From contig JAAALK010000285.1 of NCBI GenBank assembly GCA_019279435.1, positions 70,044,249 to 70,108,248 of the forward strand: a stretch of DNA of 64,000 nucleotides. Reading direction: 5' to 3'. A program made the translations under genes and the position numbers. Source of the DNA: Zizania palustris. Its lineage: Eukaryota; Streptophyta; Magnoliopsida; Poales; Poaceae. Shown one piece after another: positions 22,689-32,376 of this stretch. The stretch's first letter is position 1. Every line of letters starts with the position of its first letter. The notes beneath the pieces are model-generated. The model was given only the letters and a program-made list of their open reading frames with translations. It had not been told where the DNA came from and did not search any database.

Positions 22689-25600
22689 TCACAAAATGCC
22701 GTAAGGGTGACAAATGCCAAGTTCCCCACGCAAGTAAGCAAATCTAGAAGCATCGAGGGGTTTTGTAAAAATGTCGGCAAGCTGGTGTTGGGTATCAACA
22801 TATTGAAGTTCAATATCACCCTTCTCATTGTGATCTCTGAGAAAATGATACCGTACATCAATGTGTTTGGTTCTGGAGTGCTGAACCGGGTTGTTTGCAA
22901 TACAAATAGCACTAGTGTTATCACAGAAAAGTGGAACACTCTTATAATCTAACCCGAAATCCCGCAAAGTGGAAACCATCCACAAGATTTGAGAGCAACA
23001 GCTAGCTGCAGCAACATATTCGGCTTCAGCCGTCGATTGTGCAACACTAGACTGTTTGCGGGAAGACCAGCAAACCAGAGAAGTACCCAGAAAATGACAA
23101 GTACCAGAGGTACTCTTCCTATCAATTCTACACCCAGCAAAATCCGCATCTGAATAACCTCTAAGACATAAAGATGAAGACGATGAATACCATATGCCAA
23201 ATTCAAGGGTGTGCTTGAGATACCTTAAGATGCGCTTAACCGCTTGGCGGTGCGAAGCTCGTGGTGAAGCCTGAAAACGAGCGCACAGACACACTGCGAA
23301 GTGTATGTCCGGCCTCGTGGCAGTCAAGTAGAGGAGGGAGCCGATCATGCTCCGGAACTCCTTCTGATCTACGGCTTCTCCATCTTCGTCAGGATCCAAT
23401 GCTACAGATGTAGCCATTGGAGTGGCGAGGGGCTTCGCATCGGACATGTCGAATTTCTTGAGCAGGTCCTTGGTGTACTTTGTCTGGTGGACAAAAGTAC
23501 CTTGTTTGCTTTGCTTGATTTGCAAACCAAGGAAAAAGGTGAGTTCACCCATCATCGACATTTCAAATTCCCTGCTCATGGTATCTGCAAACTCGGCAAC
23601 CAAAGCATGAGAAGAGCCACCAAAGATGATATCATCCACATAAATCTGAACTAGGAGGAAATCTTTGCCATGCTTGAGAGTAAACAAAGTTTTATCAACA
23701 GAGCCCATCAAATACCCTCGCTCAAGCAGAAAAGACTTAAGTCTATCATACCATGCCCGAGGGGCCTGTTTGAGTCCATAAAGAGCCTTATGAAGTTTAA
23801 GGACTTTATGTGGGTACTTGGGGTTTTCAAAACCAGGGGGTTGTTTTACATAAACATCTTCACCTATGAAGCCATTAAGAAAAGCACTTTTGACATCCAT
23901 TTGATAGAGTTTGAATCCCCGGGATGTCGCAAAGGCAAGCAAAATCCTAATGGCCTCAAGGCGAGCAACAGGTGCAAAAGTTTCAGTAAAATCAATCCCT
24001 TCTAGTTGAGAAAAACCCTGAGCTACAAGTCTAGCCTTATTTCTAACAATTGTTCCATCCTCCCCTTGTTTATTTTTAAAAATCCATTTTGTTCCAATGA
24101 AATGAACATTAGGTGGAGGATCAACTAAAGTCCAGACTTGATTTCTTTCAAAATTTTCAAGCTCTTCATGCATGGCATTGATCCAACTAGAATCAGAAAG
24201 TGCATGACTAACATCTAAGGGCTCGAAAGAAGCAACAAAAGCAGCATTAGTAAAATGAGCGTGAGAACGTGTTACCCTTTGATCAAGCTCACCAATGATC
24301 TGCTCGGGAGGGTGCATCCTTTGAACATGATATGGAGCCTCGCGGCGGGATGCAGTCTCCCCCTCAACTTGTGCGTTGGAGTGGTCCAAGATGACCGATG
24401 TTGAGGTAGTTGCTTCGGGACCTCGTGCCGAAGTAGTTGAAGCGGGGTCAGCTTCGGGGGTCGATGTCGAGGGTAGTAGGGGATCATCCTCGAATTCTCC
24501 GGGATCTTCGTCTTCGAATAAGGTCTGTTCCATGTCGTGTTCATTTGCCTGTTCAAAAGCAGAACTAACAGAGGGGGTTGATTCATCAAAAGTCACATCA
24601 CATGACTCGATGACAGTGTTAGTTTCCAAGTTATAAACACGATAAGAATGACCATGAGTAGTATAACCCAAAAAGATCCCGTCATAAGATCGCGACTCAA
24701 ATTTATCCAAGTTACCACGTTTTAGGATAAAGCAGCGACAGCCAAAAACTCGAAGATGAGTAACCTTGGGCTGTCTCCCAAAACGCAGCTCATAAGATGT
24801 CAAGTTTAAAATTGAGCGCAAGAAAATTCGGTTTGAGATGTAGCAAGCAGTGTTCATGGCCTCAGCCCAGAATTTTCTAGGAGTCCTATGCTCATCAAGC
24901 ATCGTCCTAGCCATCTCAACCAAAGTGCGGTTTTTCCTTTCAACAACACCATTCTGTTGAGGAACCCGCGGAGCAGAGAATTGATGTTCTATGCCATGCT
25001 CCATGCAAAAGTCAACAAAGAGACTATTTTTGAACTCGGTGCCATTATCGCTTCGAATGAATTTTAATGCACCTGGGAGTTCAGTGAACAGTCTCAAAGC
25101 CAAGCTCCGAAAGTGTGAAAACACTTCGTCCTTGCTGGCAAGAAAGAAGACCCAAGAGTAGCGAGAGAAATCGTCGACAATAACTAAAACATACCACTTG
25201 CCGCCTAAAGAACTAACCCGAGAAGGACCTACAGTGTCCATATGGAGAAGTTCTCCGGGCTGTTCAGTCATCACAGTGGTGACTGGCGAATGCGAAGCAG
25301 CAATCATTTTTCCATGTCGACAGGGAGCGCAAACTAAATTCTTCTCAAACTTGAGCTTGGGCAATCCTCGGATCAAACCTAGGGCGCTCAGACGAGCGAG
25401 CAATTCAAAGCTCATATGCCCTAGTCTCCTATGCCACTTCCAAAGCTCAGAAGTCGAATGAGCAACAAGACAATGAGAAGAACCAGACGACTCTGAAAAA
25501 TCAGCTCCAAAAACTCTCCCAACCCTAAAGATCTTACACACCACAACGCCATCAGAATTGAGCACTTGCGAAGTATCGCGATGAAATCGCACTTCGAAGC

Positions 25601-25856
25601 CCTCATCAAGCAACTGAGATACAGACAACAAATTGTATCCCAGGTTCTCAACCAAAGCAACATCTTTGAGAGTGAAGTTAGAATTAATTCTTACCACACC
25701 TTTACCTTTCACTCTACTCCTTCGATTGTTTCCGAAGGTGATATGTTCCCTTTGCTTGGTTGTTGTGAGGCTGGAGAACCAGTTTGCATCTCCGGTCATG
25801 TGGCGCGAACAACCGGAGTCCATGATCCACGTGCCCTCCAAGCCTCGACCTGTCGC
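22689..25856 (-). CDS. pol: B Pol: protease, integrase, reverse transcriptase, RNase H
   Basis: Open from directly after the Gag UAG (25857-25859) to a TGA at 22689. Numbering from codon 25841: aspartic protease DSGCSRHMTG at 8-17; pre-integrase zinc module with H137/H142 and C171/C174; integrase core D202, D265 (RSDNG) and E301; linker with acidic and Ser/Thr-rich stretch 430-500; reverse transcriptase 570-810 with YVDD at 734-737; RNase H with D898, E939, D974 and terminal FTKPL. There is no ATG near the start and no frame change relative to Gag. It is therefore expected as a Gag-Pol readthrough product or from another recoding route. It makes and integrates element cDNA. No disabling change seen. 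Confidence 0.93.
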   Translation of the reverse strand, partial: ATGRGLEGTWIMDSGCSRHMTGDANWFSSLTTTKQREHITFGNNRRSRVKGKGVVRINSNFTLKDVALVENLGYNLLSVSQLLDEGFEVRFHRDTSQVLNSDGVVVCKIFRVGRVFGADFSESSGSSHCLVAHSTSELWKWHRRLGHMSFELLARLSALGLIRGLPKLKFEKNLVCAPCRHGKMIAASHSPVTTVMTEQPGELLHMDTVGPSRVSSLGGKWYVLVIVDDFSRYSWVFFLASKDEVFSHFRSLALRLFTELPGALKFIRSDNGTEFKNSLFVDFCMEHGIEHQFSAPRVPQQNGVVERKNRTLVEMARTMLDEHRTPRKFWAEAMNTACYISNRIFLRSILNLTSYELRFGRQPKVTHLRVFGCRCFILKRGNLDKFESRSYDGIFLGYTTHGHSYRVYNLETNTVIESCDVTFDESTPSVSSAFEQANEHDMEQTLFEDEDPGEFEDDPLLPSTSTPEADPASTTSARGPEATTSTSVILDHSNAQVEGETASRREAPYHVQRMHPPEQIIGELDQRVTRSHAHFTNAAFVASFEPLDVSHALSDSSWINAMHEELENFERNQVWTLVDPPPNVHFIGTKWIFKNKQGEDGTIVRNKARLVAQGFSQLEGIDFTETFAPVARLEAIRILLAFATSRGFKLYQMDVKSAFLNGFIGEDVYVKQPPGFENPKYPHKVLKLHKALYGLKQAPRAWYDRLKSFLLERGYLMGSVDKTLFTLKHGKDFLLVQIYVDDIIFGGSSHALVAEFADTMSREFEMSMMGELTFFLGLQIKQSKQGTFVHQTKYTKDLLKKFDMSDAKPLATPMATSVALDPDEDGEAVDQKEFRSMIGSLLYLTATRPDIHFAVCLCARFQASPRASHRQAVKRILRYLKHTLEFGIWYSSSSSLCLRGYSDADFAGCRIDRKSTSGTCHFLGTSLVCWSSRKQSSVAQSTAEAEYVAAASCCSQILWMVSTLRDFGLDYKSVPLFCDNTSAICIANNPVQHSRTKHIDVRYHFLRDHNEKGDIELQYVDTQHQLADIFTKPLDASRFAYLRGELGICHPYGIL

Positions 25857-25859
25857 CTA
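25857..25859 (-). other. In-frame UAG separating B Gag and Pol
   Basis: Minus-strand codons read CAT GTG TAG GCG ACA GGT, then Pol continues in the same frame with no other stop. The equivalent site of element D also reads GTG TAG G, in frame. In element C the aligned codon is CAG. Conservation in two diverged copies suggests a functional stop that is sometimes read through. Confidence 0.7.
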
Positions 25860-28319
25860 CACATGATAAGAACGCCTCGATCGCTCAGTGCTGGGGTGAG
25901 TAAAATAATGACGAGGCATCCAGCACTGAGTGACACGAGTAGTAGGCACAGTAAAAGCAGACGGTCTACGCACATAATAATCAGAATGATGCAAAGTGCG
26001 AGGTCTACCAACATGCAAAGAATGGAAAGCATGTCGAGGTCTCCTAATCTGACGAGGTACAAAGCTACTCGCCCGAGGTCTACCACCATATGGAGCATGG
26101 TGAACACCTCGAGGAGCAAAACCTCTCCGAGAAGCACGAGGAGCCTCTAAAACAGGACGAGAGTAAAACTTAGACTCATGCATACCTAAAGAAGGGTAAT
26201 GCATGTCCTGATAGCTCATCGCCTGTGCACGTCGCTCATCCTTGATGCGACGGAAACAGAAACCAATCAAATGACCCGCCCGTTGACAATAAGAACAGTG
26301 AAACACTCTCCTGGGGGCACTCTCATGGGTCACAGGAGCAACTCTCACAAGCTCCTTGGGTTTCTTCTGAGTGGTTTTCTTGGGAGGATTTTTCTTGGCA
26401 GGAGGAGTGGTTTTCTTTGGTGGATGGGTAGGCTTTTTGGCTGATGGGGTGTCCAACAGAGCTCTCTCTTTCTCTAGGGTGGTGGGAGAGGTGAAAACAG
26501 TTTTGGTCTTACTGTCTGAAGCTATCCTCTCAAAACCCAAACCTAGAGCTACCCCGGCTCTGTCAGCACACAACTTGGTCTTGGCCAAGAGCAAATCCAT
26601 CCTACCCTTCCCTTCAGTGCATTTATTCACCACAGAAAGAAGGTATTCATTTTCAGACATTAGGTTCTCAGCTCGCTCTCTAGCAGTGCCTAGCTGGTCC
26701 TTAAGGGTGATGCAAGTGTCACAAACAGGTTGCACATCCTTAGAACAACCGGCCCTCTCCAATCTAGCCTCTAAATCATGAACATGTTTATCACGTAAAT
26801 TAATGCTCTCGCGTAATAAAGAACAGTTCATGCATTCAATAATATCATGAGGTCTAGAATCCACCTCCAAAAGCTGCTTCTGTGCAGTCTCAAGCTCAGA
26901 AAGAGTTTGAGCATGTACAGAACGCAACTGAGCAAGCTCACCCATGACAACAGAACAAGACTCACATTCAGCATCATCATACTTAGACTTAAGCATGGCA
27001 TATTCAGTAGACATATTTTCTAGCCTAAGTCTAAGGTCTTTTCTTTCTCTAGCGGCTTGCACAAGTAATCTATCCTGACCTAGCACTACTTCATTCAGCT
27101 CATCTAATTTAATTAGTAGCTGGTCAGATGATAGGTTTACCTCAGATGAGTCAAGCTCATCGCCGCTGTGATCGCTGTCGGCCATGAAGCAAAGGCCGGT
27201 GAAGTCACGTCCCTTCTTATCCTTCTTGTCCTCCTTCCTTGGGGACTCCTCCTCCTCAGAGCTTGACTCCTCAGTTGAGGATGTGTCGATGTCGCTGAGA
27301 GCAGCAACAAAAGCTCTGGAAGCGGCCTTGGCTACTTTCTTAGCCATCTTGCCGCGCTTGCCCTTCACAAAGGGCTTCCTCTCCTTTTTGTGGAATTTGG
27401 GGCGGTCACTCTCATCTCTCTTTTTGACCTTGGGGCAATTGGCCTTAATGTGAGAGGTGTCGCCACATTCATAACAGCCACTAAAACCACTTCTCCTCTG
27501 ATCCCGTCTCTCATGATGAAAGCGGGTGAACCTCCGGGCAATGAGAGCAAGCTCATCATCAGCTAGAGTGTCCACCTGCTCCTTTGTGACGGAGACCAGG
27601 GAGGACAAAGCAAAACCATCTGCAAGAACACAAGTGCCTGATGTGCTTGGTTCTGCAGTGGTGCCACGGCTAGTGCTAGAAACCAATGCCAATGGCTGTG
27701 GCAAAGAGCTTCTGTGCACTGCAAGAGATGCCTTAGCAATCTCTGTGGACTTCAGCTTGCTAAAGAGTTCATCACAGGTCAACGTGTCATAGCCTGTGGA
27801 CTCCTCAATGCTGGATATCTTCACCTCCCATATGCTACGGTCAAGAGCATAGAGAAGCTTGATAGCCCTGTCGTGATCACTGTAAGCAAGCGTCCCGTTG
27901 GATCGCAAGTTACTCACTATAGCATCAAAGCGCGAAAACATGGCATCTATAGATTCACCAGGTGCCTGCACAAACAGCTGATATTGTTGGTTGTAGGTGC
28001 TTTGGCGCCTGGCCTTAATCTGAGTAGAGCCCTCATGATAAATAGTGAGCGTTGTCCAAATCTCCCTAGCAGTCCTAAGGTGCTGCACCCTATCAAACTC
28101 ACTCCGACTCAAACCAATGAACAGTATGTTCCTTGCCTTCGAGTTGGCAATATATTGATCTTTTTCGGTTTGAGTGGTGCGGGTATCAGGGATGGAGTAT
28201 TGTGAGTCCACAATCTCCCAAATTGCATTTCCTTGGCTTAACAAGTAAGCCTCCATGCGCACCTTCCAGTATGCAAAATCTGTCCCATCGAACAGAGGAA
28301 TTTTACTGCCTCTATCCAT
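25857..28319 (-). CDS. gag: B Gag: capsid-nucleocapsid protein with two zinc knuckles and coiled coil
   Basis: 820 aa, ATG at 28319 about 60 bp after the primer site. Residues 10-40 (FDGTDFAYWKVRMEAYL) and 55-200 match the copia Gag capsid fold region. A CX2CX4HX4C knuckle is at 282-295 (CYECGDTSHIKANC). An acidic Ser/Glu stretch lies at 343-360, a long coiled coil at about 395-580 with CX2C pairs, a Lys/Pro-rich linker at 615-655, a second CX2CX4HX4C at 675-688 (CSYCQRAGHLIGFC), and an Arg-rich tail. Length and layout are those of Sirevirus Gag, about twice a typical copia Gag. RTTQT at 47-51 fits the K/R-X-T-Q-T motif bound by dynein light chain LC8, and Sirevirus Gag has been reported to bind LC8-like proteins. 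It packages element RNA in cytoplasmic particles. Confidence 0.92.
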   Translation of the reverse strand: MDRGSKIPLFDGTDFAYWKVRMEAYLLSQGNAIWEIVDSQYSIPDTRTTQTEKDQYIANSKARNILFIGLSRSEFDRVQHLRTAREIWTTLTIYHEGSTQIKARRQSTYNQQYQLFVQAPGESIDAMFSRFDAIVSNLRSNGTLAYSDHDRAIKLLYALDRSIWEVKISSIEESTGYDTLTCDELFSKLKSTEIAKASLAVHRSSLPQPLALVSSTSRGTTAEPSTSGTCVLADGFALSSLVSVTKEQVDTLADDELALIARRFTRFHHERRDQRRSGFSGCYECGDTSHIKANCPKVKKRDESDRPKFHKKERKPFVKGKRGKMAKKVAKAASRAFVAALSDIDTSSTEESSSEEEESPRKEDKKDKKGRDFTGLCFMADSDHSGDELDSSEVNLSSDQLLIKLDELNEVVLGQDRLLVQAARERKDLRLRLENMSTEYAMLKSKYDDAECESCSVVMGELAQLRSVHAQTLSELETAQKQLLEVDSRPHDIIECMNCSLLRESINLRDKHVHDLEARLERAGCSKDVQPVCDTCITLKDQLGTARERAENLMSENEYLLSVVNKCTEGKGRMDLLLAKTKLCADRAGVALGLGFERIASDSKTKTVFTSPTTLEKERALLDTPSAKKPTHPPKKTTPPAKKNPPKKTTQKKPKELVRVAPVTHESAPRRVFHCSYCQRAGHLIGFCFRRIKDERRAQAMSYQDMHYPSLGMHESKFYSRPVLEAPRASRRGFAPRGVHHAPYGGRPRASSFVPRQIRRPRHAFHSLHVGRPRTLHHSDYYVRRPSAFTVPTTRVTQCWMPRHYFTHPSTERSRRSYHV

Positions 28320-28369
28320 GTCGCCAACAGATCACAAAACCGGTTAAGGTCAACTGGTGATCTTAACCC

Positions 28370-28381
28370 GCTCTGATACCA
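28370..28381 (-). other. Primer binding site of element B (tRNA-iMet type)
   Basis: Minus strand TGGTATCAGAGC, two bases after the 5' LTR end. Same primer as elements A and C. Confidence 0.88.
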
Positions 28382-28383
28382 AT

Positions 28384-30366
28384 TGTTGGACCGGAAACGG
28401 CGACCAGAGGGGGGGTGAATGGGAGCTTTTAAAATTTTGGGCTAAAACTTAGCCTTCGGTTCTGTTCTGTCTTCTGCGGAACAGGCTTCGAACACAACCT
28501 TTGAAGGTCTGGTTCGGAGGTACTTCGACGGCTCCGAACACAGGCTTCGCAGGAGCAAAAGTTCGAAGCCAAGAAGACTTCGCTCCACTAACAACCCTCG
28601 AAAATCTACTCTGCTAAGTCAGTGCAGGCTCCGCACACGAGGTGCTTCGAGCAGGCTTCGCACTTCACCCTTCGCAAGAGTGGACAGCCCTCTGAGGACT
28701 TCGACCAAGTACTTGGCAACAGCAACGGGTGCTGGGCTTCGTACCCGAAGGTCTACACACACACAAATCGGACTTCGCTAAGGGCTTCGACACAAGAAGC
28801 AAAACGGGAAACAACCAGGGCTTCGCTAGTAATCAGCGAGGTCTTGCCTCGTGTTACACAGAGCGACAGCACACTGAAAAGCACACTTCACGAGAAAAAC
28901 ACCCTTCGCCAAGACAGGCTTCGGTGAGCTAAAGACTAGCGAGGTATGCAACGCGAGTTCAAGCAAAAGCACACAGAAGCAGGGCTTCGCCGCTTGAACA
29001 AGGAACACTGAAATAAATTGAACTCAGAATGAATACAGCGAGGTCTGTCTACAGGAGCTCAACAGTAAATGCTCAAAGTGTTAAATGTTACCTACCGAGC
29101 CCCCATATTTATAGCCCACGGCTTCATCCTAAGGAAGTGACTACTTTACCCCTAGGGTTTACAACAGATTTGTCTCTACAGAACTAAGGGGTACAAAAGG
29201 TAGTCCACCTTTATTTTGGAGGCTTCTCTGTCAGCTGCAGAGGGGACAGTGTCAGCCTTTTTCAGAACAGACAGTGTCAGCCTTTACAGAGTTGACTTCT
29301 GGAACCTCCCTTCGCACGCGAGGGGTGCGGAAGCTTCGGCGAGAAGCCTGCAGCCTGTTGGCCTTCGCTCCACCGAAGAAGACCTCCGATACAGTGACGG
29401 TTTTGAGCCGAAGCCGTCAAAGCCCTTGGGCCTTCGCACCACCACCTCCGGAGTGGATCACCACGGCTTCGCAGCTACTCCGAGCTCGAACACCGTCCGT
29501 CCGTGTACCGAAGCCATGCATGGCCGAAGCACCTCAAGTCATCCTCACTCCGGAGCTAGCCTCGCTCCGAAGTCCTTCACACTCCGAAGCCCCACCTTCG
29601 GAGTACCACCCTTCGAAGTCCCTCCTTCGTCCAAGGCCTCCGCATGAAGCATTCCATGAGCACTTCGTCGCAGTGCCTCTTCCCGAGCACACTCCTCGAC
29701 GAGCCTCACCCGGACCATGCCTTCGATGCGCCTCGACTTCTGAGACCTTCGTCGGGCCACCTTCGAGTGTCTCCCTCCGGAGCACACTTCGAACACCTTG
29801 CCTCCGCAGAGGACTTGTTCCACCAACTCCGAAGTCACTCCATTCGGAGTACCTTCGAAGTGCCTCACCTCCGAGGACTTTGTCTCGGAGTACCTTCAGC
29901 CGGAGCCACGCTCCGCACTCTCTGCCTTCACCTGGCACGCCTCGACCCGAGGACCGACCCGGACCACCTTCGCAGCCATCGTGACGGAGCTCCCCGCTCC
30001 CTTGGCATCAAACCACCCGCTTGACCCAAGTTCACCTGGCTCGAACCCTGTCCGTCGCCTCCGAAGTCCCTGCGTACCACCGACAGACAGACAAGTGTAT
30101 CCAGTACTCCGGAGACCTCTCCGGGTTAGCAACCTCCGGCACACACTCCGGTGTACCGCCCAAAGTACCGAAGCCATCGGTACGAACCCAGTCATCGTGT
30201 ACTGTCGGACCCCTCCGACAGGCACACTCCGCTGCACAGCTGCAGCAAGCTCCGAACACCCTTCGGAGGTACCACCTCCGAAGCCCCTCCGGAGGTACCC
30301 TTCGAACAGAGGGTAAAAGCCTGTCAATCACTCATCACATACACCGAAACCACCCTTGGTTTCTCA
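28384..30366 (-). repeat. 5' LTR of element B (right copy on the window)
   Basis: 1983 bp, offset 8842 from the other LTR throughout, with a single base difference found. Promoter TATAAATA at 29106-29113 on the minus strand. Followed by ATACC (30367-30371). Confidence 0.93.
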
Positions 30367-30371
30367 ATACC

Positions 30372-31746
30372 CCTTCAGCCAGATCAACGGCCGAGATAAA
30401 TCCCCACGCGGGTTTTAATCCACGCCGTTCATTTGTGATCGCACGGCGGAGCGCGCGTCCGGCACGCACGCGGCATGGGGAAGACATATGTCTTCGTCCC
30501 TGGCTCCGGCGGCGCGACGGCGAGCGGCTACCGACGGCGACGCTGGCCTAAGGCCCTAGTTTTCGTCAAAAACGGAATGAGGAGGGGGAGGGGTCACAAC
30601 CGTACCGGTGATGACGGCGAACGGTGGTCGGCGGCGAGGAGATGGCAGTGGAGGCTTTCGGGCTCGACGGCGGTGAGGCGATCTAGCGATGGTCCATCCC
30701 AGCGGAGGCGGGGCCGAGGACGAGGGGGTGACGGTGGTCACGGTGGTGGCGGCGGTTAGGGCGTTGGTGGCACGGAACGCCGGCGATGGCTTGCCAGAGT
30801 GCGAACAGAGGAGAATAACCGAAAAGATGAAACAGCGGCTCGGGATTGCGATGGCTAGGGTCCTGGTGGTGTGCTCGGGTTGCGGCGAGGCTAGGCATTT
30901 ATAGGAGGCCGCCGGTGGTGAGGATGGAAAGCCCAACCGAGGAATCCCGAGGGGATTTCATTCCCTCCGGCAAGCTCTTCCATGCGTTCGGGTGGCTTCC
31001 ATATAGCCGAATCCGCGTGGCTTGGAGGGGGAAAGGGATCTCCGACATTCGGGGCAAGTGAATCTAGGGCTTGATTCGGCGAATGGCGACGGCCGGCGGC
31101 TAAATTCGGAAGGGGGTGCGCCGGTTATGGAAGGGGATCCCCCTCTTCCTTCGGGGAAGAAGGATATGACAGGTGGGTCCCACCTGTCATAGTCCGGGAG
31201 GAAGGGGTCGGCTGACTAGCGGGCCAGGCATGGCAGGGAGAGGGAGGGAGTGCGAGCGGCTGCCAGGTGGGACCGTCCGGGGCGTGGCGCGCGCAGTGGA
31301 GAGAGGGCGGGCGCGTGCCGACAGGGTGGCCCCGGGACGTCAGTGGGCGAGGGGGGGTGCGTGTGAGGCTGGCGAGGGCGCGCCGACAGGTGGGTCCCGC
31401 CTGTCGGTGGGCGCGGCCGGACTAGGCTGGGCCGAAAGGCCTTAGAGGGGGAAAACAGGGTTGCGGCCCAATAACAATTAAAATCATTTTTCTTTTAGAA
31501 TAATTCTAGAAATTCAAATATTTGCTTAAGGATTGAAGCACTGTTGCTAAAATTTTGTAAAAATTCTCAAAATTATTTCTTGGCTTCTGGATTCCATCAT
31601 AAATTTTTCAGCTACAGATTTGGAATATTTCTTCCTAATTTCTTTTATTGAGTTCATTTAGCCTTTTCTTTAATTAAATAATTTCTTTTATTCCAGAAAA
31701 TTCATTTCCCTTATTTTTATTTTATTTTAATTCTGGGGTTGTTACA
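30372..31746 (-). repeat. LTR2 of element A, inverted; 5' part, right of nested element B
   Basis: Ends GGGGTTGTTACA, the reverse complement of TGTAACAACCCC. It contains the GC-rich block and a TATAAA box on the minus strand (plus 30898-30903). The middle of the GC-rich block differs strongly from LTR1 and LTR3, although both edges align, so LTR2 belongs to a different subfamily. ORFs in the GC-rich part are not considered genes. Confidence 0.85.
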
Positions 31747-32192
31747 ATCCTATCCCCTTACAAAGAATCTCATCCTCGAGATTCGAAGCGAACCTCGGGA
31801 AAACTAAGGGACGGGGTTCTACTGGTGCTCCGGATTAGGAGATGGTGTTACATGAGACATAGGCAAAGCAATCTCCGGAACTGGGTTGGTTGAGATCAGA
31901 TTGGGAGTGTCTTCGGTTGTATCTGGGTTCTCTTTGTGGTGAACTGGGGTATGTCCCTCTGGGTTTGGAACGGAGGATGGCACCCGCTTGGGGTAGGAGC
32001 ACTTGTAGGAGTAGTGGCCTTCTTGGCGGCAGTTGAAGCACACTATTGGGTTTTCGTTCCTGTCCCTCTTGTATTCGATAGCTTGCGCTGGTGTCCTTCT
32101 GGCTAGCGGTGCTTGGGGTGGGATGCCTGTGCTTGGCCCTCCGAGGGTGGTCCGTGGCTTGGCAGGGGTTCCATCACATCTCCGCCCAAGAA
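31747..32192 (-). pseudogene. Element A gag C-terminal fragment with CCHC knuckle (minus strand)
   Basis: A minus-strand frame (stop at 31819) encodes a Pro-rich stretch, then CFNCRQEGHYSYKC (CX2CX4HX4C, about 32043-32002), a basic KRVPSS stretch and a tail ending NPEHQ. This is the nucleocapsid end of a gypsy-type Gag. Between its stop and LTR2 is a polypurine-like GGGGATAGGAT stretch. The first 19 or so codons of the longest frame are antisense of the neighbouring plus-strand copy and are not gag. The N-terminal part of this gag is missing. Confidence 0.7.
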
Positions 32193-32376
32193 GACCAAGG
32201 TACGACCAAAGACGTTCCCAATGTAGCCTCAACCAACCCAGTCCCAGAGATCACTTTGCCTATTCCTCATATAACACCTTCTCCTAATCCGGAGCACTAG
32301 TAGAACCCTGTCCCTTAGTTTTCCTGAGGTTCGCTTCGAATCTCGAGGACGAGATTCTTTGTAAGGGGGGTAGGAT
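32193..32376 (+). pseudogene. Element A gag C-terminal tail, plus-strand copy, and polypurine tract
   Basis: An inverted copy (184 bp) of 31747-31930. It encodes the last 35 or so residues of the same Gag (STNPVPEITLPIPHITPSPN, stop at 32298-32300). After it come a short untranslated stretch and GTAAGGGGGGTAGGAT, the probable polypurine tract before LTR3. It differs from the minus copy at scattered bases. It belongs with LTR3 as the true 3' end of the element. Confidence 0.72.

Larger units (their letters stand above)
19542..30366 (-). mobile_element. Element B: complete, young Sirevirus-type Ty1/copia retrotransposon
   Basis: The element is 10,825 bp, with two 1983-bp LTRs, ATACC duplication, tRNA-iMet primer site, full-length Gag (820 aa) and Pol (about 1055 aa) separated by one in-frame UAG, and a noncoding tail with several polypurine tracts. 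By eye the LTRs differ at one base (C at about 19654, T at about 28502 within AACCTT/AACCTTT). At a commonly used grass rate of 1.3e-8 per site per year that is on the order of tens of thousands of years. All catalytic motifs appear intact. It is inserted in LTR2 of element A. Confidence 0.93.

Noticed and set aside
25839..25841. TTG as start codon of B Pol
   Set aside because: The frame is open back to the Gag UAG with no gap, so readthrough explains Pol better than a TTG start.
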